A DNA stretch of 64,000 nt from Clostridia bacterium (lineage in GTDB: Bacteria; Bacillota; Clostridia; Christensenellales; Aristaeellaceae). The notes under the pieces are model-generated. The model was not told where the DNA came from, did no database searches, and saw only the letters and a list, made by a program, of their open reading frames with translations. Within the stretch, counting starts at the first letter, position 1. The number at the start of each line of letters is the position of its first letter. The stretch is taken from the NCBI GenBank assembly GCA_017534885.1, contig JAFXVR010000018.1:1-64000 (forward strand). The letters are read 5' to 3'. Positions 8,420 to 16,373 of the stretch are shown one piece after another. Both the position numbers and the translations under genes were made by a program.

Positions 8420-9658
8420 ATGAAGAAGGTATTTGCTCTGATTCTGGCCGCGGCGATGCTGCTGTCCATGACGCATGTGTTTGCCGAGGAGAAGACCGTG
8501 CTGACCATGTGGTGTATCGCCACCGAGAGCGACGCCAACCGCCCCGCTTATGAGGCCGCCATCGCCGCTTATGAGGCCGCTCACCCCGACATCAAGATTG
8601 AGTGGGAAGCCTTCGAGAACCAGTCCTACAAGACCAAGATCAAGGCCGCGATGTCTGATCCGAGCACGCTGCCGGACATCTTCTTCACCTGGGCCGGCGC
8701 CTTCCTGGGCGACTTCGTGAACGACGGCAACGTGTACTGCCTGGACGAGACCTATACGGCCTTCGCCGACAGCCTGCCCGAGGTCATGCTGCAGAACGCC
8801 TCCTACGGCGGCAAGCACTATGGTGTGCCGCTCACCATGAACATCGTCACCCTGTTCGCCAACATGGATCTGCTGGCTGAGGCTGGCTACGAAGCCGTCC
8901 CCACCACCTATGAAGATCTGATCGCCTGCTGCGACGCCCTGGTTGCCAAGGGCATCATCCCCTTCGGCTGCTCCGGCGGCGAGACCTGGTGCGTGACCGA
9001 GTACCTGGAGCCCATCATTGAGAAGACCATCGGCTACGAAGCCCTCAACGAGATCTTCGCCGGCCGCGCCACCTGGAATGACCCCGCCATCGCCGGCGCC
9101 GTCGACACCTTCCAGGAAATGATCACCAAGGGCTACTTCGATCCCAACGGCCTGTCCCTGGGCAATGACCAGGTCAAGGCCAACTTCATCGCCGGCGAGT
9201 ATGCCTTCTATCAGAACGGTTCCTGGAACTGCGGCGAAGTGAACGACGCCGAGGGCAACTTCCAGGTCGCGCTCTTCCCCGTGATGGACGCTGAGAAGGC
9301 CACCTACGGCCAGGTCATCGGCGGCCCCTCTGACACCCTGGCTGTCGCCGCCACCTCCAAGAACCCCGAGCTCGCCGCGCAGGCCGCCTTCGAGCTGGGC
9401 AAGGAAATCTGCCACTATGGCTACCTGGCTGGCTCCGGTCTGCCCGCCTGGACCCCCGATTATGACACCAGCGAAGTGAAGGCCCTGGTGGCCGCCGTGG
9501 CCGAGATCGTGGCCAAGGCTGACGGCATGGTGCTCTTCGGCGACACCGCCATGAGCGCTGACCCCGCCAACACCTACCTGAACTTCGTGTCCAAGGTGTA
9601 CGGCTGCGAGATCGACGGCGCCGGCTTCATTGAGAGCCTGACCAACGCGCTGCAGTAA
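8420..9658 (+). CDS. Sugar ABC transporter substrate-binding protein
   Basis: This is a 412-residue family-1 extracellular solute-binding protein (MalE-like). It has a signal peptide (MKKVFALILAAAMLLSMTHVFA) and a mature start like TVLTMWCIATESD. The conserved DIFFTWAGAF and GVPLTMN stretches are typical of the sugar-binding cluster. The ATG at 8420 is preceded by AAGGAGGATTTCATC, so an in-frame ATG at 8330 is rejected. No lipobox cysteine is present although most Gram-positive binding proteins are lipoproteins. It is followed by two permeases; no ATPase gene is local, so a shared MsmX-type ATPase is likely. The substrate is unknown. Confidence 0.88.
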   Translation: MKKVFALILAAAMLLSMTHVFAEEKTVLTMWCIATESDANRPAYEAAIAAYEAAHPDIKIEWEAFENQSYKTKIKAAMSDPSTLPDIFFTWAGAFLGDFVNDGNVYCLDETYTAFADSLPEVMLQNASYGGKHYGVPLTMNIVTLFANMDLLAEAGYEAVPTTYEDLIACCDALVAKGIIPFGCSGGETWCVTEYLEPIIEKTIGYEALNEIFAGRATWNDPAIAGAVDTFQEMITKGYFDPNGLSLGNDQVKANFIAGEYAFYQNGSWNCGEVNDAEGNFQVALFPVMDAEKATYGQVIGGPSDTLAVAATSKNPELAAQAAFELGKEICHYGYLAGSGLPAWTPDYDTSEVKALVAAVAEIVAKADGMVLFGDTAMSADPANTYLNFVSKVYGCEIDGAGFIESLTNALQ

Positions 9659-9688
9659 GCTCCCGCAGGCTTAACCTGAACCACCGTC

Positions 9689-9741
9689 AGGGAGACGGCC
9701 CCGCACGGGAACGATGCGGAGAGGGGCTGTCTCCCTCTTTT
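9689..9741 (+). promoter_or_regulatory. Intercistronic hairpin after binding-protein gene
   Basis: The arms AGGGAGACGGCCCC and GGGGCTGTCTCCCT pair (13 of 14), followed by CTTTTG. It lies between the binding-protein gene and its permease genes. Such hairpins commonly protect the upstream message or partly terminate, so that the binding protein is made in excess. Similar hairpins occupy the same place at 27037 and 49336. Confidence 0.7.
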
Positions 9742-9770
9742 GTATCACGTACTGAAGAGGATCTCAGCAG

Positions 9771-10748
9771 ATGAAACGAACATTTACCTACAGGCTGCAC
9801 ATCTTTCTCTTCCTGCTGCCGGCGCTGATCCTGTTCCTGGGCATTCTGATCGCCCCCATCGCCATGTCAGCCTGGTACAGCGTGCACGATTTCAACTCCA
9901 TCTCCAGCACCAGCATGGACTTTGTGGGGTTTGACAATTACATCACGCTCTTCAGCAGGGAGATGACCAATCCCGAGACCGGCAAGATCTTCGCCAACGA
10001 CAAGTTCATGGGCGACGCCCTGGTGAACTCGCTGATCCTGGCTGCCCTCTCGGTGTTCATTCAGCTGCCGCTGTCGCTGATCATCGCGCTGAAGCTGAGC
10101 AAGGGCATCCGCGGCGAGCGCGCCTACCTGTCCATCTTCTTCATGCCCGTGCTGATCTCCACGGTCATCATCGGCCGCCTGTGGATGAACATTTACGATC
10201 CCGGCAAGGCGGGCATCCTCAATGCCGCGCTGAGGGCCACCGGGGCCGACCAATGGCTCTTCCCATGGATCACCAGCCGCATCACCTCCTCCAAGCTGGC
10301 CTTCACCGGCCAGTGGACGGGCTTCCGGGAGACGGCGCTGGGCGCGGCCTTTGTGCCCATCCTCTGGCAGTACGTGGGCTATCACATGCTGCTGATGTAC
10401 GCGGGCATCAAGGGTGTGCCCGCTGAGCTGCTGGAGGCCGCCGAGCTGGACGGCTGCACCGAGGGCCAGGTCAACCGCCACATCATCATCCCCTACATCA
10501 AGCCCATCCTCAAAGTCAGCGTGATCTTCGCGGTCACCGGCTCGCTGAAGTCCTTCGACCTGATCTACGCTCTGATGAAGGACACCACCAAGGCTGAGCT
10601 GCCCAGCACGCTGATGTACAAGCTGCTCTTCCTGCACAACCGCTATGGCCTGGGAAGCGCCATCGCCGTGGTGCTCATCGTGCTCTGCTTCGCTTTCGCG
10701 CTGCTGATCACCTTAGCCTTCAGAGACAAGGGGGAGAAAGTGTCATGA
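9771..10748 (+). CDS. Sugar ABC transporter permease, MalF-like
   Basis: This 325-residue inner-membrane permease has about six spans and the EAA loop that docks the ATPase (AAELDGCTEGQVNRHIIIPY, about residues 223-242). The N-terminal HIFLFLLPALILFLGILIAPI is the usual first span of carbohydrate uptake (CUT1) permeases. Its last codons overlap the start of the next permease by 4 nt, so the two are translationally coupled. Confidence 0.9.
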   Translation: MKRTFTYRLHIFLFLLPALILFLGILIAPIAMSAWYSVHDFNSISSTSMDFVGFDNYITLFSREMTNPETGKIFANDKFMGDALVNSLILAALSVFIQLPLSLIIALKLSKGIRGERAYLSIFFMPVLISTVIIGRLWMNIYDPGKAGILNAALRATGADQWLFPWITSRITSSKLAFTGQWTGFRETALGAAFVPILWQYVGYHMLLMYAGIKGVPAELLEAAELDGCTEGQVNRHIIIPYIKPILKVSVIFAVTGSLKSFDLIYALMKDTTKAELPSTLMYKLLFLHNRYGLGSAIAVVLIVLCFAFALLITLAFRDKGEKVS

Positions 10749-11635
10749 AAGAGCGCAGAAACAGGAAGCTGAAGGTCTCCACCGTGCTGGTGCACCTGGC
10801 CCTGCTGGTGCTGGTGTTCATCAACATCTTCCCCCTGTACTGGATGCTGACCTTCTCCCTGAAGACCAACGATGAGATCCTCGGCTATTCCTACAAGGAT
10901 CCGGTGACCGGCGTGCGCACCCAGGTGGCGCCCAACCATGTGGGCCTGCCCAACCAGTGGGAGTGGGGCAACTACGCGGAGGCCATGAACACGGGCAACA
11001 TGGGGCAGTATTTCCTCAACAGCCTGGTGGTCTCGGTCTCGGCCATCGCCATCACCATGGTGGCCTCCTTCATGGCCACCTATGCCCTGACACGCCTGGT
11101 ATGGAAGGGCCGCAAAGCCATGAACAAGTTCTTCATGCTGGGCCTGACCATTCCCATCCACGCCTCCATCGTGCCGGTGTACATCATCCTCTCGCGCATG
11201 TCCCTGCTCAACACCTACTCCGCGCTGATCTTCCCCTACGCGGCCTTCTCCCTCTCGATGGGCATTCTCATCTCCACGGGCTTCATGGGGGACATCCCCT
11301 ATGACCTGGACGAGGCCGCCTTCCTGGACGGCTGCGGGGTCTGGGGCATCTTCCTGCGGATCATCGCCCCGCTGATGATGCCGGCCATCGCCACGGTGGG
11401 CATCTACACCTTCCTGCAGTGCTGGAACGAGCTGCTCTTTGCCACCATCTTCGTCTCCTCCGGCAAGTACCGCACCCTGCCGGTGGGCGTGCAGCAGCTC
11501 TTCGGCCAGTACACCACCCGCTGGGGCCCCATCGGCGCGGCCCTGTCCATCGCCACCATCCCCACCCTGATTGTCTACGTCTTCCTGAGCAAACGCATTC
11601 AGGACAGCTTCATCGCCGGCGCAGTGAAAGGGTGA
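10745..11635 (+). CDS. Sugar ABC transporter permease, MalG-like
   Basis: This 296-residue CUT1 permease partners the MalF-like protein. It starts inside the previous stop (ATGA overlap). The NIFPLYWMLTFSLKTNDEI opening is typical of MalG-type permeases, and the EAA loop (DEAAFLDGCGVWGIFLRIIA) lies at about 188-207. It ends with SFIAGAVKG, the usual family ending. A terminator follows at once, so the operon is binding protein plus two permeases. Confidence 0.9.
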   Translation: MKERRNRKLKVSTVLVHLALLVLVFINIFPLYWMLTFSLKTNDEILGYSYKDPVTGVRTQVAPNHVGLPNQWEWGNYAEAMNTGNMGQYFLNSLVVSVSAIAITMVASFMATYALTRLVWKGRKAMNKFFMLGLTIPIHASIVPVYIILSRMSLLNTYSALIFPYAAFSLSMGILISTGFMGDIPYDLDEAAFLDGCGVWGIFLRIIAPLMMPAIATVGIYTFLQCWNELLFATIFVSSGKYRTLPVGVQQLFGQYTTRWGPIGAALSIATIPTLIVYVFLSKRIQDSFIAGAVKG

Positions 11636-11643
11636 AATAAACG

Positions 11644-11676
11644 AAGCCTCAGGCGAATCATTGCCTGGGGCTTTTT
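11644..11676 (+). terminator. Rho-independent terminator after sugar ABC operon 1
   Basis: AAGCCTCAGGC and GCCTGGGGCTT form an 11-bp stem (one G-T pair) with a short loop, followed by TTTTT. It lies 8 nt after the permease stop. Confidence 0.88.
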
Positions 11677-11736
11677 GTGAGGGAGCGGTTAGCCTGGTTA
11701 CGGCTTCAGGCTGAAGGCTGGAGGTTGAAGGTGATT

Positions 11737-11752
11737 TGTTTCACGTGAAACA
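11737..11752. other. parS: parS centromere-like site
   Basis: TGTTTCACGTGAAACA is a perfect 16-bp palindrome and matches the ParB/Spo0J binding consensus (TGTTNCACGTGAAACA) at every position. parS sites load ParB, which slides on DNA and recruits SMC for chromosome segregation. They cluster around oriC, so this supports an origin-proximal location. It lies in a gene-free gap after a terminator, as expected for a free binding site. Confidence 0.85.
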
Positions 11753-11767
11753 ATGGCGGCTTGGGGC

Positions 11768-11878
11768 TCAAAAATCCGCTCCGTGGGGCGGGGCGGCTGC
11801 GGGTGGGATGGTTGCGGGAGACGGCTTGTGATGGGGGGTTATATTGTCCGCTATATGCGTATCCAGCAGGAGATTCAT
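11768..11878 (-). pseudogene. PIN-domain toxin gene remnant (VapC-like)
   Basis: On the minus strand an ATG at 11878 begins MNLLLDTHIA, the classic first strand of PIN-domain ribonuclease toxins with the first catalytic Asp. After ten residues the reading frame turns into proline-rich sequence without PIN character and stops at 11768, so all but the start of the toxin is lost. In the reconstructed locus the ATG overlaps the antitoxin stop (ATGA), the standard arrangement for phd/vapC-type pairs. A small fortuitous ORF cannot be excluded from sequence alone, but the motif plus position make a remnant more likely. Confidence 0.6.
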
Positions 11879-12252
11879 GAGAGCCCTCCATTTCCCAGAA
11901 ACTCGTCCTCAAAAGGAAGGTAAGGGTGACAAAAGGGCGCTTTCAACCTTAGAGCCACGACTGGTTGTGGTGATTTCCGCTGTCTTCCACAACCAGTCGT
12001 GGCTCAGTTCATGAAAGCGGCCTTTTGACATCCGAATCAAGGAATGCTGTTGAAGGCATCCAGAGAAGAGAGACAGGGGATTCGGCCCTCAGCCAGGCCG
12101 ATGCGGCGGGAAGTCTCCTCCTCATACGGTACGATTTTGGCTGCGGGGTTTCCGTTTATGGTGATGACGATGAAGGGTTCTTCTCCCTGATCGATGGAGG
12201 CGATCAGTTCCGGCAGATTTGCTTCGGCTTCATTCAGGCTGATGCGTTTCAT
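11875..12252 (-). pseudogene. Phd/YefM-type antitoxin interrupted by a 120-bp element
   Basis: The intact N-terminal part (MKRISLNEAEANLPELI from 12252, strong AAAGGAGGAGA site) is a Phd/YefM-type DNA-binding antitoxin. It now stops at 12037 after 71 residues, at a TGA formed at the junction with the inserted 120-bp element (11919-12038). The 6-bp sequence AAGGAA occurs on both sides of the element. Removing the element and one AAGGAA joins the frame to 15 further codons ending LGNGGLS, an end typical of this antitoxin family, with the stop at 11875. The lost part is the toxin-binding tail. A shortened 71-residue antitoxin may still bind DNA. Confidence 0.8.
11919..12038 (-). mobile_element. 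120-bp palindromic MITE, copy 1
   Basis: This copy runs GGTAAGGG...CCGAATC on the plus strand. It is flanked by a perfect 6-bp direct repeat, AAGGAA (11913-11918 and 12039-12044). The central 18-bp perfect inverted repeat AGCCACGACTGGTTGTGG surrounds a 16-nt loop; outer arms pair imperfectly to the ends. It disrupts the antitoxin gene. Confidence 0.92.
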
Positions 12253-12591
12253 CTGAGTCTCCTCCTTTCAGCAGCAAAGCATCTGACGATAGACTACCAC
12301 CCGCCGCCGCATGTCAAGCCCTGCGAGCTCTTACAATCTTCACCCTGATGCCGCACCGTGAGCGGCGTCTATAAACCAACAGGGACCTGGAGGACACGCT
12401 TCCGCACATCCACCAGGTCCGGGGCTGTACCCCTTTCAGCACCGGGACTGCCCCGCAGGAACCAAAGCGCGGCAGTTCCGAATCATCTCTTTATGCCTGC
12501 AGCCTGAGTCTGGCTGCCATTTCAACCTTCAACCTCCTGCCTCCAGCTCACCAACCAACTGAAACTCCTCACTCCTCACCCAGTCAATCCC
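12253..12591. other. Intergenic region with simple repeats (F4)
   Basis: This gap holds the promoter side of the antitoxin gene and an F4 simple-repeat tract at about 12521-12580 (CAACCTTCAACC then CTCCTCACTCCTCAC). The rest shows no gene or terminator that I can support. Confidence 0.5.
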
Positions 12592-13479
12592 TCATTCCCC
12601 CATCTTCAGAATCGGCAGTGTCGTCCCGCTGCCGCCGAAGTAGGTGGGGAGCTGGCCGTTCCAGACGTTGGCTTCCTTCCAGGAGATCAGGTCGGGCGTC
12701 AGGGAGGCGGCGACGAGGCCGTTGGCTTCGGCTTCGGCCTGGGCCTGGACGCGGATGGCGTAGGCGGCGGCGTCCGCGTTGATCTTCTGCACGGAGGCGG
12801 CGGCTTCGGCGTTGATGCGCTGGCGCTCGGCGGCCTGGCGGGCCTCCATGGTGGCCTGCTCCTGCTCGATCTCGGCCTGGAGCTTGCGCTGGGCCGCGAC
12901 CTGCTTGGCTTCCACCGCGTCGGTGAAGCTGTCGGTGAAGTCCAGGTTCTCGATGTTCAGGCTGATGATGCTGATGCCGTAGCGGCTCATCTCGCTGCTG
13001 AGCTTCTCCCGGATCATCACCGAGAGATCCTCCCGGGCGGAGACCAGGTTTTCAGCGGTATACTTGGAGAAGACCGCCTTGGTGTTCTCCAGCAGGCGCG
13101 GCATGACCAGGGTGGTGAAGTAGTTGGTGCCCACCTCCCGGTAGAGGTTCATGGCCGTGGCCTTGTCGATGGCGTAGTTGATGGAGCCGTTGATGTTGAC
13201 CTGCTGAATGTCGCTGGAGAAGGATTCCGTGCTGAAGGTGGTCTTCTGCTCCCGATTGTCCATCAGCACCACATTCTGCACGGGGCTCTTCAGGTGGAAG
13301 CCCGCGTCCAGCGTGTAATCCGCCACCCGCCCGAAGGTGGTCAGGATGCCCGTGTAACCCGTGGGCACAATGGCCGTGCAGGTGTTCCACAGCACCACCC
13401 CCAGAACGAAGACCGCCACCGCGGCGATGATGATCTTCCAGAACCTGCTGCCCATGCTGCTGACTTTGATTTCTGCCAT
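12592..13479 (-). CDS. SPFH/Band 7 (prohibitin-like) membrane protein
   Basis: This 295-residue protein has one N-terminal membrane span (about 13-32) and then the SPFH domain starting VPTGYTGILTTFGRV. The central ENLVSAREDLSVMIREKL segment and the long alanine/glutamate/glutamine-rich coiled coil (about 185-255, EIEQEQATMEARQAAE) are typical of prohibitin/HflC-like scaffold proteins. These assemble into membrane rings and organise microdomains or proteases. The start has AAAGGA about 10 nt upstream. No NfeD or protease partner lies next to it. Confidence 0.88.
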   Translation of the reverse strand: MAEIKVSSMGSRFWKIIIAAVAVFVLGVVLWNTCTAIVPTGYTGILTTFGRVADYTLDAGFHLKSPVQNVVLMDNREQKTTFSTESFSSDIQQVNINGSINYAIDKATAMNLYREVGTNYFTTLVMPRLLENTKAVFSKYTAENLVSAREDLSVMIREKLSSEMSRYGISIISLNIENLDFTDSFTDAVEAKQVAAQRKLQAEIEQEQATMEARQAAERQRINAEAAASVQKINADAAAYAIRVQAQAEAEANGLVAASLTPDLISWKEANVWNGQLPTYFGGSGTTLPILKMGE

Positions 13480-13642
13480 GACTGATCCCGTCCTTTCCCG
13501 GCAGTACCGCAGTTTCCAGGCGATTCCCGCCCGGCAGGATCAGCATAGCCGATTTGACCGCCCGGGGAAAGGGATAAGCGCCGAAAACCGCCCCGGGAGG
13601 GACGAAAAGTCAGAAAGGGGGATCGGAAACGGTAACAGCGTT

Positions 13643-13762
13643 GATTCGGATGTCAAAAGGCCGCTTTCATGAACTGAGCCACGACTGGTTGTGGAAGACA
13701 GCGGAAATCACCACAACCAGTCGTGGCTCTAAGGTTGAAAGCGCCCTTTTGTCACCCTTACC
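13643..13762 (+). mobile_element. 120-bp palindromic MITE, copy 2
   Basis: This copy runs GATTCGG...CCCTTACC, exactly 120 bp, flanked by the perfect 6-bp repeat AGCGTT (13637-13642 and 13763-13768). It lies between the SPFH gene and the YdcF-like gene. Confidence 0.92.
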
Positions 13763-13816
13763 AGCGTTATCAGCCGGCAGCTGACCATTCCAATCCGGTA
13801 TTCTCTGCCTCAGGTG

Positions 13817-14623
13817 TCACTGCCGCTTTGTGAGATCGTTCAGATCAAGCACCACTTCTGACAGCATGTTCGCGCCGTAAGCGAAAAAGCCGGAGGGAGC
13901 CGGAAGCCTCATGACCTGTGTAAAACCTGCCTCCTCTGCGTTCCGCACAGCCCGGTCCATGTGATAATTGCTGCTGATCATCACAACCGGTTCATCTGCC
14001 TGAAGCATTCCGGCAATATTCTGAAAGTTTTCCTTCGTGGTGGCTGCCTGGTCTTCGAGAATCAGGCGGTCTTCCGGAACGCCTTTCCCGGTCAGGAGAT
14101 CGCGCATGACAGCCGCTTCTGTACGGCCTGTCTCATCCGCATTGCCGCCGGTCAGAATCAGCTGCGCCTCCGGGTATTTCTCAAGGTATGCCTTCGCTGT
14201 GTCCAGCCTTGCCACCAGGTCGGGCACGGGTTTCCCGTTTTCCAGCGCCAATCCGAGCACGATGGCATACTCTGCCTGACCTGCGGTATGGATGAGGCCA
14301 CCGGTGATGACTTTTCCGCAGAAGAAAAGGATTACTGCACTCAACAGAACAATCACAACACGCAGAACCCAGCCGATTCCCCTGAGGATGGCAGGCTTCC
14401 ACCGGGTGAAGAGGCTGAAGCGGACGTCCAGCGCAAACAGCAGAAGGATTGCGCAGAGGATCAGTTCATACATGAACACTTTCCGGTAATCCGCCTTCAG
14501 AACAACGGCATTGATTTTTGCGGGCATGACGAAAAGCGCATCGGCCGCAAGAAGTATAACCAGCGCAAGAAGAACATCACCGATGACTCTCCTGATGAAT
14601 GGAATCTGATTCCCAGCGCTCAT
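13817..14623 (-). CDS. YdcF-like (DUF218/SanA) membrane protein
   Basis: This 268-residue protein has about three membrane spans in its first 110 residues, then a DUF218 domain. Family marks are YAIVLGLALENGKPVPDLVAR, ILTGGNADETGRTEA and EDQAATTKEN in the usual order. The family is linked to envelope and lipid-carrier metabolism (SanA, ElyC), but the exact reaction is not established. The start at 14623 has AGGAGAGG upstream. A longer ATG frame upstream only exists because it reads through the inserted 120-bp element (copy 3), so it is rejected. The element ends 37 nt before this start and may separate the gene from its original promoter. Confidence 0.82.
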   Translation of the reverse strand: MSAGNQIPFIRRVIGDVLLALVILLAADALFVMPAKINAVVLKADYRKVFMYELILCAILLLFALDVRFSLFTRWKPAILRGIGWVLRVVIVLLSAVILFFCGKVITGGLIHTAGQAEYAIVLGLALENGKPVPDLVARLDTAKAYLEKYPEAQLILTGGNADETGRTEAAVMRDLLTGKGVPEDRLILEDQAATTKENFQNIAGMLQADEPVVMISSNYHMDRAVRNAEEAGFTQVMRLPAPSGFFAYGANMLSEVVLDLNDLTKRQ

Positions 14624-14660
14624 TTTTCCTCTCCTGTTTCCGTGCTGTATTTGAATAGGT

Positions 14661-14780
14661 GGTAAGGGTGACAAAAGGGCGCTTTCAACCTTAGAGCCAC
14701 GACTGGTTGTGGTGATTTCCGCTGTCTTCCACAACCAGTCGTGGCTCAGTTCATGAAAGCGGCCTTTTGACATCCGAATC
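14661..14780 (-). mobile_element. 120-bp palindromic MITE, copy 3
   Basis: This copy runs GGTAAGGG...CCGAATC. The flanks are AATAGGT (14654-14660) and AATGGGT (14781-14787), a 7-bp duplication with one mismatch. It sits between the YdcF-like start and the GNAT remnant. Confidence 0.88.
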
Positions 14781-14786
14781 AATGGG

Positions 14787-14981
14787 TTACTCGGCTGTCA
14801 GAACCAGCTCGATCTCCTCTTCGTCTTCAACGCCCGTTGCGGCAAAGCCCTTTTCTCTGTAAACGTATGCCTGTGCGAGACTGCGGATCGGGTGGGATAC
14901 AAAACGCTCCTGCCCTGGCGCAAGCCTGAGATGAAACGCATCCTTAAAGTTATCCTCTGTGATTGCTCTGAGTTCTACCAT
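14787..14981 (-). pseudogene. GNAT acetyltransferase with internal deletion
   Basis: The frame from 14981 (GGAGGAAACG before the ATG) encodes only 64 residues. The first 45 (VELRAITEDNFKDAFHLRL, then SLAQAYVYRE) match the start of spermidine/PaiA-like GNAT acetyltransferases. The last 20 (GFAATGVEDEEEIELVLTAE) match the very C-terminal strand of the same family. The acetyl-CoA binding centre of about 80 residues between them is missing. The join is in frame, so a deletion between two short YRE/Y-like stretches is likely. The product cannot be an active enzyme. A genuine small protein is possible but less likely. Confidence 0.65.
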
Positions 14982-15022
14982 CGTTTCCTCCATCAATCCC
15001 AGTCAATCCCCGTATCCTCCCC

Positions 15023-16015
15023 CTACAGTTCCTCCTGCCCCTTCCGCCCCACGCCTGCGGGGAACACGTCCACCGCGTTGACGGCGCGGGCTTCCTCCTC
15101 TGTCATGCCGGCGCGGCTCCAGTCGATCTCCTTTTCCAGCCAGGCGTAGTCGCAGATGCGGATGCTGATGAGCCGGCCGTCCTCACCGCGCATGTAGGCG
15201 GCGATGCCGGACATGGCAATGCGGCCCAGCTCTTTCCGGCCCTGCCCGGAGATCACGTGAACCCACTCAATCACGCCGGTGACGCCGTCGTCGATCAGGG
15301 TTTCGTAGCGCATGCCCACCTTCTCGGGGATGTAGGAGGCCATGCCCGTGTACACCCGGCGCAGGGCTTCCGCGCCCTTTTCCGGCGCCTGGCCGCGCCA
15401 GAGCCCGTAGCCGCCGAAGACGCAGTCCGGATGCATGCACCGGAGGATCCGCTCCACGTCCACCCGGGGCACGTGGTGCAGGGCGGTGTAGTATTCCCTG
15501 ACCGCGCCGGTCATCAGCCCGGGATCGCCCATCTCCAGGTGCGCCGGCTTGAACAGGGGCTTCCGGTAGGGGGTCAGGCCCGGCACAAAGCTGCTGTGGC
15601 AGTACAGGCGGACTTCTTCTAATGTGCCCCGGCTGCCCAGGTCGGCCACGACGAACATGGGCACCTGGTCGATCATGCCGTCCACCTGAAAGTTCAGCAC
15701 CATTTCCGTGACGGAACGGCCGCCGCTCCGGGTCTGGAACATGGGCGTGACGCTGAGGCTTTCCGCCCCAAAGCGCGAAACAAAGCCCTCCGCAAAGCCG
15801 CGGATCTCCTCCCGCCCCTCAAAACGGCCGTAAGGAGAGTCCACCGCCGGCAGCGCGTCCGAAAACTGCCGCCGCTCCCGGAAGAGCCCCGCCGCGGCCT
15901 CCGGCTCGCCCGCGGCAATCGCCTGCATCAGCAGTATCTCCGGGGAATCGTACATGATGCCCTTCTGCGGCTCCGGGTAAAGGGCGGAAAGCTCAGCCAT
16001 CCTGCGGATTTGCAT
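15023..16015 (-). CDS. Double SnoaL/NTF2-like domain protein
   Basis: This 330-residue soluble protein appears to contain two NTF2/SnoaL-like cone folds. The first covers about residues 20-150 (EILLMQAIAAGEPEAAAGLF, then FEGREEIRGFAEGF). The second covers about 170-310 (REYYTALHHVPRVDVERIL, then DCVFGGYGLWRGQAPEKGAEALRRVY). Such folds form small ligand pockets and include polyketide cyclases and ketosteroid isomerases, but many have no known substrate. The start at 16015 has GAGGAGGA 7 nt upstream. I cannot assign a reaction. Confidence 0.65.
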   Translation of the reverse strand: MQIRRMAELSALYPEPQKGIMYDSPEILLMQAIAAGEPEAAAGLFRERRQFSDALPAVDSPYGRFEGREEIRGFAEGFVSRFGAESLSVTPMFQTRSGGRSVTEMVLNFQVDGMIDQVPMFVVADLGSRGTLEEVRLYCHSSFVPGLTPYRKPLFKPAHLEMGDPGLMTGAVREYYTALHHVPRVDVERILRCMHPDCVFGGYGLWRGQAPEKGAEALRRVYTGMASYIPEKVGMRYETLIDDGVTGVIEWVHVISGQGRKELGRIAMSGIAAYMRGEDGRLISIRICDYAWLEKEIDWSRAGMTEEEARAVNAVDVFPAGVGRKGQEEL

Positions 16016-16218
16016 AAGAAGTCCTCCTCTCACAGTCGATGATATCAGCGGGAATGCATAAGCTGAATTGATTGTACCACAGCTGTCAACCGAAGGAAAG
16101 CGTCCGGCGCAAACCATCTTGACACAGCCCCAAATGGTATATATACTTTGTTCAGCCAAACCATCCGCGTTTATTCCATCCATCCACAAGCAGGCAACCA
16201 ACATCATCCCCCTATCGG

Positions 16219-16355
16219 TAAAAGTTCTTTGGAAGAGGATAGGGGGTTTGGGGGACACCTATTGCCGCGTGTCGCCAGTGGCGACCTTCAGAGCGGCATT
16301 GGGTGTTGGGTGGGAAACCTTTCTTTCAAGAAAGGTCTCCCCTTTCCCCCAAGAA
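16219..16355 (+). repeat. F3 hairpin repeat carrying the F2 core hairpin
   Basis: It starts AAAAGTTCTTTGGAAGAGGAT and has the F3 arms GGGGGA...TCCCCC around a CTTTCTTTCAAGAAAG hairpin. Inside it, at about 16266-16293, is the module GTGTCGCCAGTGGCGACC plus TTCAGAG that is also found in long F2 copies. The element ends about 20 nt before the start codon at 16374 and occupies most of the 358-bp divergent gap. Confidence 0.7.
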
Positions 16356-16373
16356 GCAAGAAGGAGGTCCACT

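Noticed and set aside
13643..13762. The peptide MSKGRFHELSHDWLWK... as a conserved small gene
   Set aside because: It appears in all eight copies only because the element itself is repeated, has no binding site and is a palindrome. It is treated as a frame through a mobile element, with the silent-variant point kept as a finding.
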